Part shown: in pieces, positions 9,202 through 16,766 of the stretch
How positions within the stretch are numbered: position 1 is the stretch's first letter
How the letters are laid out: each line of letters begins with the position of its first letter
Assembly (NCBI RefSeq): GCF_963677575.1
Contig: NZ_OY782038.1
Coordinates: 3,537,501-3,601,500, forward strand
Source of the DNA: an uncultured Draconibacterium sp.
Lineage (GTDB): Bacteria > Bacteroidota > Bacteroidia > Bacteroidales > Prolixibacteraceae
Direction: 5' to 3'
Length of the DNA stretch: 64,000 nt
Made by a program: the position numbers and the translations under genes
The notes under the pieces: generated by a model
The model's input: the letters and a program-made list of their open reading frames with translations, nothing else
What the model was told of the DNA's origin: nothing
Databases searched by the model: none

Positions 9202-10197
9202 ATGATATTAGGTAAGTTAAAGTCGAACAGTTCTGTAAGTTTGTTCCTGGTGCCTTTGGTAACAGCCGCGCTATGGATGAAGAGTTTGCAGCACCCGTTT
9301 GCTTATAACTATTTCCAGGGCGAAGATCAAAACATACTTTATAATTTCATTTACCAACTGGTTGACGACAAGCCACTGGTGCAGGTTATTCTCGGAATTG
9401 TAATGACCATATTGCTGGCCTACGCAATGCAGCTAGTGAACGACCGGTACATGTTCATCCGCATTAAAAGTAAACTGCCTGCTTTGCTGTTTGTAGTTAT
9501 TGTGGGTGGTTTTGTGCCAATGCACACTTTGCACCCGGTATATTTTGGCACTTTTTTTATACTGCTTGCCATTTACCGGTTGTTTGGCATTTTTGAAACG
9601 AAAAAGGCCTATTCTTCCACCTTCGATGTCGGTTTTTTATTGGGAGTGGGAGCACTTTTCTATCTGGATGTTGCGGTGCTGCTACCTGCATTTATTGTAG
9701 GAATAGCTTTGCTGAGCCGCGAAGTCGGTTGGCGCGAATTTACCACCTTGCTCCTCGGTTTTTTACTTCCGTTTATTTTTGCTGTAGCCTACGCTGTGCT
9801 ATCCGACAGCTTGCCCGAGGTGCTGAATATGATGGAAGAAAGTATCGTTACGCCTGTTAATCATTTTCGTTCAAATATTCCCTTACAGGTTTATCTGGTA
9901 ACGCTAATTTTATTTACAATTACCGGAAGTATTGGAATGTTTGGACAATACGATACGAAAAAGATCAGCTCAAGAAAATACTTCGCTGTATTTTTCTGGA
10001 TCTTTATCTTTTCGCTGGCAGGATTTGCGTTAAATCCGGTAACGTCGCAGGAAATGCTGGTTATCACGGCAATTCCTGTTACCTACCTCATTGCTAACCT
10101 TTTTGTGTTTATGAAAAGCCGCTTTTGGAGCGAGTTGCTTTTTATTTTACTATTGCTTATTGTTGTTTCAATGCAGTTCTCTTTCGATTTATTTTGA
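9202..10197 (+). CDS. DUF6427 integral membrane protein
   Basis: A 331-residue protein that is almost entirely hydrophobic, with about nine to ten predicted membrane segments and short charged loops (for example NDRYMFIRIKSK and GQYDTKKISSRK). It matches the Bacteroidota family DUF6427, whose function is unknown. Its stop codon shares a base with the start of the next gene (TGATG), so translation of the two is coupled and a joint role with the carbamoyltransferase is plausible. It may start the run that continues to DUF3108. Confidence 0.8.
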   Translation: MILGKLKSNSSVSLFLVPLVTAALWMKSLQHPFAYNYFQGEDQNILYNFIYQLVDDKPLVQVILGIVMTILLAYAMQLVNDRYMFIRIKSKLPALLFVVIVGGFVPMHTLHPVYFGTFFILLAIYRLFGIFETKKAYSSTFDVGFLLGVGALFYLDVAVLLPAFIVGIALLSREVGWREFTTLLLGFLLPFIFAVAYAVLSDSLPEVLNMMEESIVTPVNHFRSNIPLQVYLVTLILFTITGSIGMFGQYDTKKISSRKYFAVFFWIFIFSLAGFALNPVTSQEMLVITAIPVTYLIANLFVFMKSRFWSELLFILLLLIVVSMQFSFDLF

Positions 10198-11846
10198 TGG
10201 ACAAGAATAAACCCACTTTAGCGATTTATGGCATTCAGGATCGGTTTGATTATGAACACCCGTTTTATGTGCACGACCACAATCTGGCATTGATGCAAGA
10301 CGGAAAAGTAGAGTGGTTTTTGCAACAGGAAAGGATTTCGCGCCGCAAACGAGATAATTCGCTCCACATTCATCTGAAATCGATTTTAAAAGATAAGAAA
10401 CTACTGGGCAAAGATTACGACCTGGTTTTTGTTGACAATGTGGTTGGTCGCACCTTTTTGCTTCAAAGTGGCGAAGTGCGTTTTGAAGCGCCGTTAAATC
10501 ACGAATTATCTACCGATCTGGAAAAGGGAAAATGCTGGTGGTTTGGAGAAGAAAAAGAAGCGTGGGCGTTAAACCACGAGTTGGCACATATGTTTTCGTG
10601 CCTGCCATTTTTCGGAAACTTGCAGGATAACAGCCTGCTGGTTCATTTTGACGGCGGTGCCAGTTTAAGTAATTTTTCAGCGGCCATTTGCAAGAATAAT
10701 CGGTTGGAATGGCTGGAATATCATTGGGATTTAAAACCCTACTCAAAACTGTTTAATGCCAACGCACTGGTTTTTGCTATAATCGGAGCTAAGCTGCCCG
10801 AACAAAATGCCGTTCCGGGAAAATTTATGGGATTTTCGGGGCTTGGGAATTATCGCCCCGAGTTGGGCGACTGGCTGAAAAGCAACAATTTCTTCCAGGA
10901 TATCTGGGGAAAAACATCGGTGTTTTTCGAGGCTGCTAAAAAAGATTGGGGAGTTGATCTGAAATCGTTTAACCAGAAAGATTCATTTATTCAGGATGTA
11001 GCGGCTACACTACAGGAGTTTTTCGTTCAGGAAATATTGAATAAGCTGAAAGTTTTGCAGGAAAAAACCAGTGCTGAAAATTTATACTACACCGGCGGAT
11101 CGGCATTAAATATTGTAGCCAATACACGAATTGTAAACAGCGGAATGTTTAAACAGGTTTTTATCCCACCATGCACTGAAGATTCAGGTCTGGCGTTGGG
11201 AGCAGCTGCTTTTGCCGGGTGGAAAAAGCATGGGAAAGTTGAGGTAAACACAGCTTATATAAATAACTGGGGAATTGAAAATTACCAGGCTGAATTTTCT
11301 GAGGAAACAATAAATGAAGTAGCTGAACAACTGGCAACAAAAAAGCTGATTGGCATTTGCAATAACTTTGGCGAGGCCGGGCCGCGTGCTTTGGGAAACC
11401 GCAGTATTTTAGCTTTTGCCGGATCAAAGGAACTGTCGAAAATACTGAGTACCGAGAAGAAAGGACGCGAGTGGTATCGTCCGTTGGCGCCGGTGGCTTT
11501 GGAGCAAAACGTAAAATATTTTACCGGCCAATCGGAAGTTCATCCGCTGTCGAAATTTATGTTGCTCGATTTTGCTGTTCTTCCCGAAAAACAGCAGGAG
11601 ATTGTTGGAGCAATTCATGCCGACGGGACTGCGCGTTTTCAATCCATTTCAAAAGAATTGGATAACCCGTTTTTGTTTGCTTTGCTGAAACAACTGGATA
11701 AAAAGTATGGCATGAAGGCACTGATAAATACCTCGTTTAATGCCGGTGGCGAACCTATCGTTCATACAGAAGAGGATGCGCTGCAATCGGCAAAAAAAAT
11801 GCAACTCGACGGCGTGGTTTTAAATGGAAAGTTTGTTCAGCTTTAA
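10197..11846 (+). CDS. NodU-family carbamoyltransferase
   Basis: A 549-residue member of the carbamoyltransferase family (NodU/CmcH/TobZ). The N-terminal actin-like ASKHA domain shows HDHNLALMQDGK, HELAHMFS and HFDGGASL; its metal-binding histidines lie in the HELAH region. The C-terminal domain shows NFGEAGPRALGNRSIL and the RPLAPVAL segment. Such enzymes make carbamoyl-adenylate from carbamoyl phosphate and ATP and move the carbamoyl group to a hydroxyl of a sugar or secondary metabolite; the acceptor is unknown. ATG 10197 overlaps the preceding stop; an ATG-like start at 10125 would lie wholly within the upstream gene and was rejected. Confidence 0.88.
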   Translation: MDKNKPTLAIYGIQDRFDYEHPFYVHDHNLALMQDGKVEWFLQQERISRRKRDNSLHIHLKSILKDKKLLGKDYDLVFVDNVVGRTFLLQSGEVRFEAPLNHELSTDLEKGKCWWFGEEKEAWALNHELAHMFSCLPFFGNLQDNSLLVHFDGGASLSNFSAAICKNNRLEWLEYHWDLKPYSKLFNANALVFAIIGAKLPEQNAVPGKFMGFSGLGNYRPELGDWLKSNNFFQDIWGKTSVFFEAAKKDWGVDLKSFNQKDSFIQDVAATLQEFFVQEILNKLKVLQEKTSAENLYYTGGSALNIVANTRIVNSGMFKQVFIPPCTEDSGLALGAAAFAGWKKHGKVEVNTAYINNWGIENYQAEFSEETINEVAEQLATKKLIGICNNFGEAGPRALGNRSILAFAGSKELSKILSTEKKGREWYRPLAPVALEQNVKYFTGQSEVHPLSKFMLLDFAVLPEKQQEIVGAIHADGTARFQSISKELDNPFLFALLKQLDKKYGMKALINTSFNAGGEPIVHTEEDALQSAKKMQLDGVVLNGKFVQL

Positions 11847-11879
11847 CTATTTTTACGGAAGTTTGTTAAACAAGAATTA

Positions 11880-12593
11880 ATGGCAATAATATTAAATATC
11901 GAAACATCAACCGAAGTTTGTTCGGTTTCACTGGCAGAGAACGGTAAAACGCTTTACCAAAAAGAAAGCACCGAAGGATTAAATCATTCAAAGTTGCTAA
12001 CCGTTTTTATTGAAAATCTTTTTAGCGAAAATAATCTCGATATTCATAAAATTGATGCGGTAGCAGTAAGTAAAGGTCCGGGGTCGTACACCGGTTTGCG
12101 CATTGGTGTATCAGTGGCAAAAGGACTTTGTTATGGATTGGGAAAACCGCTGATAGGTATTGGTTCGATTGAAGCAATGGGACATTATGTGGCCGAAAAT
12201 ACCGGCGAATTCTACCAGGCTGCTAACGGGGAAGAACTTTTGTTCTGCCCGATGATTGACGCCAGACGAATGGAAGTTTATACTGCTCTCTTCGAAAACG
12301 GAGGAAAATCAGTAACTGATGTTACCGCCGAAATTATTGATGAAAACTCTTTTGCAGATCATCTTCAAACTAAAAAAATATTGTTTTTTGGAAATGGTGC
12401 CGATAAATGCCGCGAAAAAATAACGCATGCAAACGCTTTGTTTAACGGGCCCGAAAAAACAACGGCACGATTTATGCAAAATCTGGCAGAAATTAAGTAC
12501 AACAAAAAGGAATTTGAAGACGTTGCTTATTTCGAACCCTTTTATTTAAAGGATTTTGTAGCAACCATTCCGAAAAACAAAATATTAAAATGA
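11880..12593 (+). CDS. tsaB: tRNA t6A biosynthesis protein TsaB
   Basis: TsaB (YeaZ) is the inactive ASKHA partner that holds TsaD and TsaE together when threonylcarbamoyladenosine is made at position 37 of ANN-reading tRNAs. Visible: N-terminal LNIETSTEVCSVSL, GLNHSKLL, and the diagnostic GPGSYTGLRIGVSVAKGL. Full length at 237 residues. Its last four bases overlap the start of the DUF3108 gene (ATGA). Confidence 0.96.
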   Translation: MAIILNIETSTEVCSVSLAENGKTLYQKESTEGLNHSKLLTVFIENLFSENNLDIHKIDAVAVSKGPGSYTGLRIGVSVAKGLCYGLGKPLIGIGSIEAMGHYVAENTGEFYQAANGEELLFCPMIDARRMEVYTALFENGGKSVTDVTAEIIDENSFADHLQTKKILFFGNGADKCREKITHANALFNGPEKTTARFMQNLAEIKYNKKEFEDVAYFEPFYLKDFVATIPKNKILK

Positions 12594-13324
12594 ACAAGTT
12601 ATTCTCCATACTGATTGTTTTCTTCCTGGCAGTGCAAACAGCAAGTGCCGAAGATATTTCGATAAAGTTCAACCTGAAATTTAGTTTTGTAAAAGGTGGC
12701 GAAGCCGAAATGACGATCAGTGATACGGTTTTTAACGACCGGCCCGCCATTCATTACCACGTAATGGGAAAAACAACGGGTTTGGCCAATAAACTATACG
12801 GCGTTTACGATATTTACGAAACCTACGTTGATGCCGAAACGCGTCTTCCGGTAAAAACTATCCGAAATGTAAAAGAAGGAAGTTACCGACGCTATACGGA
12901 AACACTTTTTTACCACGATGTTGATTCGATAAACAGCAGTCGTAGTGGCTGGCGTGCCGTTCCCGATGATCTGCTCGACCTGGTTTCGGTGTTCTTTTAT
13001 TTCGTTCACAAAAATCCATTCGAGAATCTTCAGCCCGGCGATGCAGTTGTTTATCCTACGATTAATGCCGATAAAATATCGGATATATCGATACAGTATT
13101 TACGCGACGAAAAGGTTAAAACCGATGTTGGAACGGTGGATTGCCACGTATTAACACCATCGGTTCGGAAAGGAAAAGTACTGGAAAAGTCGGATGGAGT
13201 GAGGTTTTATATTGCGAAAAAGGACAAGGTGCCGGTTTACATTGAGTTCGACATGAGGGTAGGTTCGCTTAAAGCCGTTATAAAACATTATAAAATTAAT
13301 GGCGTAGAACAATCTTTAAAGTAG
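12590..13324 (+). CDS. DUF3108 secreted protein
   Basis: A 244-residue protein with a clear signal peptide (about residues 1-20, ending near TASAED) followed by a beta-rich DUF3108 domain. The family is common in Bacteroidota and Proteobacteria, located in periplasm or outer membrane; no activity is established. It overlaps tsaB by four bases, so it is translated from the same message. Confidence 0.82.
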   Translation: MNKLFSILIVFFLAVQTASAEDISIKFNLKFSFVKGGEAEMTISDTVFNDRPAIHYHVMGKTTGLANKLYGVYDIYETYVDAETRLPVKTIRNVKEGSYRRYTETLFYHDVDSINSSRSGWRAVPDDLLDLVSVFFYFVHKNPFENLQPGDAVVYPTINADKISDISIQYLRDEKVKTDVGTVDCHVLTPSVRKGKVLEKSDGVRFYIAKKDKVPVYIEFDMRVGSLKAVIKHYKINGVEQSLK

Positions 13325-13358
13325 ATTTTCGTCTTTTGAGTAAAAGCGTTTAGAAATG

Positions 13359-13388
13359 CTTGATTTTTAACGGATTTAATTATTTTTG
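13359..13388 (+). promoter_or_regulatory. Promoter of efp
   Basis: TATTTTTG at 13381-13388 matches the -7 consensus TAnnTTTG exactly, and CTTG at 13359-13362, 18 bases upstream, fits the -33 TTTG element. The efp start codon follows 29 bases after the -7 box. Confidence 0.65.
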
Positions 13389-13417
13389 CACCGCATATAA
13401 AAAGAAATTAATTTATC

Positions 13418-13987
13418 ATGGCTTCTACAGCAGATTTTAAAAATGGAATGTGTTTTATGTTCAAAGGTGAAATTTACACCATTGTATCATTCCTTCACGT
13501 AAAACCGGGTAAAGGTCCCGCTTTCGTACGTACAAAACTTAAAAATGTAAAAAACGGAAAGGTAATTGAAAATACATTTAATTCAGGTGTTAAAGTTGAT
13601 GATGTTCGTGTTGAGCGTCGTCCATACCAGTTCTTGTATCGCGATGATATGGGATTAAATGTAATGAATACTGAAACTTACGAGCAAATTTCCATTCCTG
13701 AATCGATGGTTGAAAACAACGACCTGATGAAAGAGGGACAGGTAATTGAAATTCAGTTTCATGCCGAAGAAGAATTGCCTTTAACAGCAGAAATGCCCGA
13801 CAAAGTTGAGTTAACAATTACTGCAACCATTGAAGGTGAAAAAGGTAACACTGCCAGTTCAACAGCATTAAAACCGGCAACTGTTGAAACAGGTGCTGAA
13901 GTTATGGTGCCAATGTTTATTAACGAAGGCGACGTAATTCGCGTAAGCACTGCCGACCGCTCATACAGCGAGCGTGTAAAACAGTAA
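13418..13987 (+). CDS. efp: Elongation factor P
   Basis: EF-P binds between P and E sites and relieves ribosome stalling at consecutive prolines. 189 residues with the three beta-barrel domains. The tip loop of domain I reads KPGKGPA, with Lys32 at the position that is modified in E. coli; whether it is modified here cannot be told, as no epmA/epmB is in the window. It has its own promoter and a strong terminator, so it is probably a single-gene transcript. Confidence 0.97.
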   Translation: MASTADFKNGMCFMFKGEIYTIVSFLHVKPGKGPAFVRTKLKNVKNGKVIENTFNSGVKVDDVRVERRPYQFLYRDDMGLNVMNTETYEQISIPESMVENNDLMKEGQVIEIQFHAEEELPLTAEMPDKVELTITATIEGEKGNTASSTALKPATVETGAEVMVPMFINEGDVIRVSTADRSYSERVKQ

Positions 13988-14003
13988 ACAAATTTGCTAA
14001 ATA

Positions 14004-14039
14004 AAAAAGCGGGCTCTGGATATCCAGGGCCCGCTTTTT
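14004..14039 (+). terminator. Rho-independent terminator of efp
   Basis: A 16-bp stem starting AAAAAGCGGGC and ending GCCCGCTTTTT around a short ATAT loop, with one G-T wobble and a T-run. Confidence 0.9.
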
Positions 14040-14306
14040 CGTTTTAAACGGATGGTGAATGACAACTTTATGCCAACTTATTTCGTATAACAAGAGCTAC
14101 ATGGCAAAGGCTTTGTAGGCAATTTTTTCATAGTAAACCCTGTTTGGTTAGGGAGAGTGTTCCGGCCCTGTAAGAGGCCGGGATACTTTTATTACACTAC
14201 TATCTTTTTCCGAAAGCCGCTTGAAAATCAATAGCAAAATCTGGTTCAAAGTTTATTGACTCACCCTGATTGTGCGTTCAACACAATCGTCCCTCTCTCT
14301 ACAAAT
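14040..14306. other. Non-coding stretch left of the IS
   Basis: About 270 bases without a supported gene. It holds a CCGGCC/GGCCGG hairpin with an 8-base loop (14162-14181) and, next to the element, CCCTCTCT (14291-14298) that recurs inverted as AGAGAGGG just beyond the right end (15882-15889). Confidence 0.5.
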
Positions 14307-15871
14307 CTACCCTTTATACACAAATATTCGTTCTTTGATTTATTGTTGGGCTAACATAAAATTGTTGATAAAAACACAACTAACAGTCTGATTAACAACA
14401 GCATAATATTGGCATTCTGGTTGATTTTTCGTATCTTAAAGCTGTGATAGTCAAGGAGTTTAAGGGTTTTTTTAGCGGTTTTTTACCTGATGTCCGAATA
14501 GAAAAACGTGCAGAAAAAATTATGGGAGATATGCTTAACTTCGGCAAAGCAGTAGTAAACAAATTTAGTAGAACAAATACAGAAAAAATTGGGGCATATC
14601 GTATGTTTGGGAATAATAGTTTCAGCCATATCGAACTAACGGAAAGTGTAATTTCCAGTTGCAAGGCCAAGCAAGGCGGTGCACACCTTCTTTGCATACA
14701 GGACACAACAGAGTTTAATTTTACCAACCATCTGCAACGGATTGGGAAAAAAGACAAAGATATCGGCCCGGTAACAAAGAACGACAACGCGGGCTTCTTT
14801 TGCCATCCCATGTTGGTGGTAAACGAAGGAGACAAAATGCCTATTGGCCTGTCAAGCATAGAATTGTGGAACCGTAACTGGGACAAACAGGATAAATTTG
14901 AGCGAAGTTACTGGAAACAGGATATCGCAGAAAAGGAATCGTACCGTTGGGTTGAAAGTGCCCGAAAAACACAATCTGTTTTAGACAAAGCACCACTGTT
15001 GACCATCATTGGGGACAGGGAATCCGATATTTTTAGCGAGTTTGCCCTTGTGTCGGATGAACGAACCCATTTACTGGTGCGTTCAAGAATAGACAGGAAA
15101 TTGGCAGAAGGGGACGGGAAACTTTATAAAAAGCTATCAGGGCAAGAACAAAAAGCTGTTTATGGTTTAGAGATAAAAGGGAATAAAAAGCGAAAAGCCC
15201 GTACAGCAAAGATGGCATTAAAATATGTAAAGGTTAAAATAAAAAGGCCTGAAAGGTTACGCGACAAGAACCTTCCTGAATATGTTGAATTATGGGCTAT
15301 TGAAGCCCGGGAACAACCGGGAACAATTCCCGGGGGAGAACCCCCGATAGTTTGGAGGTTATTGACTACACACCCAATAACCGGGGCAAGCCAGGCAATG
15401 AAATGCCTTGAATGGTACGGCAACAGGTGGTTTATTGAAGAACTTTTCAGGATAATGAAAAGCAAGGGCTTTGAACTTGAAGCCTCGCAACTTGAAACTG
15501 GTGCAGCATTGAAAAAACAGGTTGTCATGGCACTCCAGGTGGCATTAACGATAATGGTACTTAAGTTATCGCTCAACAATAAAGAAGCAATAAAAGCTGA
15601 ACTGGTCTTTAGCCAACAACAAATAAAGTTTATAGGGTTATTATTAAAAAATGAGATAGAAGGGAAAACGAAGAAACAACAAAACCCATATCCCTGCCAA
15701 AGCTTGGCATGGTGTGCCTGGGCAATAGCACGGCTTAGTGGCTGGAGCGGTTATAAATCCCATGGCCCACCAGGGTACATATCGGTTAAGAACGGACTTG
15801 ATGTCTTTTACAACAAATATGAAGGCTACCTTGTAGCAATGAAGTTCTTAAAAGATGTGTATAAAGGGTAG
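14307..15871 (+). mobile_element. IS4-family insertion sequence of the IS50/Tn5 type
   Basis: A 1565-bp element bounded by 19-bp inverted repeats: CTACCCTTTATACACAAAT at the left and, on the opposite strand at the right, CTACCCTTTATACACATCT. The inner portion TTATACACA is that of the Tn5/IS50 outside end, and the right end finishes TATACACATCT like the Tn5 mosaic end. One transposase gene fills it, and its stop codon is the last triplet of the right repeat. No 9-bp target duplication is visible at the immediate flanks, so the copy is old or rearranged. Confidence 0.85.
14444..15871 (+). CDS. IS50-type transposase
   Basis: A 475-residue DDE transposase of the IS4 family. The N-terminal Tn5-like DNA-binding region includes EKIGAYRMFGNN, then Asp87 in QDTTEFN, Asp191 in GDRESD, and the YREK signature with Tyr325, Arg328, Glu332 and Lys339. 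All three catalytic acids are present, so the enzyme may be functional. Translation probably starts at GTG 14444; no ATG precedes residue 27 in frame. The stop codon lies within the right terminal repeat. Confidence 0.93.
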   Translation: MIVKEFKGFFSGFLPDVRIEKRAEKIMGDMLNFGKAVVNKFSRTNTEKIGAYRMFGNNSFSHIELTESVISSCKAKQGGAHLLCIQDTTEFNFTNHLQRIGKKDKDIGPVTKNDNAGFFCHPMLVVNEGDKMPIGLSSIELWNRNWDKQDKFERSYWKQDIAEKESYRWVESARKTQSVLDKAPLLTIIGDRESDIFSEFALVSDERTHLLVRSRIDRKLAEGDGKLYKKLSGQEQKAVYGLEIKGNKKRKARTAKMALKYVKVKIKRPERLRDKNLPEYVELWAIEAREQPGTIPGGEPPIVWRLLTTHPITGASQAMKCLEWYGNRWFIEELFRIMKSKGFELEASQLETGAALKKQVVMALQVALTIMVLKLSLNNKEAIKAELVFSQQQIKFIGLLLKNEIEGKTKKQQNPYPCQSLAWCAWAIARLSGWSGYKSHGPPGYISVKNGLDVFYNKYEGYLVAMKFLKDVYKG

Positions 15872-15963
15872 CTTCGGGAGAAGAGAGGGAATGAGGGAGA
15901 GTTAGCTAAAAATTGTTTGACTTTTATTTCCGGTGGGTAATCCCGGGAATCGTAAATGTTTTG

Positions 15964-16380
15964 TTAGCGTTCCAATGCGAGGGCCGAATTCTCAACATTC
16001 CAGTTTTCTGCATCTGTCATCCAGTTTTCAAGTGCCAATTCAGGTTCAATTGCTTTTTCAACCACCATCCAGGTAATTTCGTTGGTCATCCAGTTTTCAA
16101 TTTCAAGGCTTGTTTCTGTTTCTGCTGTGAAGCTGCTGTTTACGTTCCAGGCTTCAGTGTCTGTCATCCAGTCTTCAATTATCAGATTGGCCTCTGTTTC
16201 CTGTGCAAATACATTAGTTGTGCTCCAAATTGTTTCATCGGTCATCCAGTCTTCCAACTCAAGCGACGATTCAACTACTCTGCATCCGGTATGTTTTGTT
16301 GCCGATGCTTTTATTCCGATTACCATTAAAGAAAGAACGATTAATGTTGCTGCTGTTACTTGTTTAATTTTTGTTTTCAT
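15964..16380 (-). CDS. Secreted protein of four WMTD repeats
   Basis: A 138-residue protein with a signal peptide (about residues 1-28) followed by four copies of the motif L-E-(D/N)-W-M-T-(D/N)-x3-W. The WMT(D/N) cores are at residues 45-48, 71-74, 97-100 and 120-123, each followed four residues later by another Trp, giving a period of 26, 26 and 23. The mature protein is acidic with no lipobox or membrane segment. I do not recognise the family. A clean promoter precedes it and it is convergent with the IS. It may be a small secreted binding or structural protein; function unknown. Confidence 0.75.
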   Translation of the reverse strand: MKTKIKQVTAATLIVLSLMVIGIKASATKHTGCRVVESSLELEDWMTDETIWSTTNVFAQETEANLIIEDWMTDTEAWNVNSSFTAETETSLEIENWMTNEITWMVVEKAIEPELALENWMTDAENWNVENSALALER

Positions 16381-16402
16381 TTTTTGCTTTTTTAATTTGA
16401 TT

Positions 16403-16410
16403 CAAACCTA
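16403..16410 (-). promoter_or_regulatory. -7 element of the WMTD-repeat gene
   Basis: Reads TAGGTTTG on the minus strand, an exact TAnnTTTG, 22 bases before the start codon; a TTTA sits 19 bases further upstream. It supports the minus-strand reading of this gene. Confidence 0.55.
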
Positions 16411-16766
16411 AGGGTAAAACAGCAAGTACTAAAATGAAATAGAAGAACCGGGCGATTTTATCGACGGATTGGTATTTTATTCGGTTTGCAACAGAACGGA
16501 TTCATGAATATTTGGCGTAATTAATTGATATTTTGCACGATAAATAATTCCGGTTAGTTGGCTTTTAACTGTCAAATGAAACGATTCATCCCGCTGAAAC
16601 TTTTATTCGTCGTTTCAATTAGATTTTAATTAAACCTTCTTATACTTTGTCCATCTAACTGCTTTGTTCATCTATAGGTACTATAATTGAGCAGGAGTTA
16701 AGCCGAAACTAAATTTTTGAAAATATACAGGAAGTCACCTAACAGCTTCCTTCCTAAAAAAACCAA
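16411..16766. other. AT-rich intergenic region
   Basis: About 355 bases between two divergent genes. No open frame, tRNA or strong hairpin is visible. It must hold the promoter of the DUF5916 gene, but I found no exact TAnnTTTG close to that start. Confidence 0.4.

Noticed and set aside
14150..15902. AGGGAGAGT at 14150-14158 and 15894-15902 as a 9-bp target duplication of the first IS
   Set aside because: The implied ends are not inverted repeats, whereas the Tn5-like 19-bp repeats lie well inside; the match is in purine-rich DNA and may be chance.
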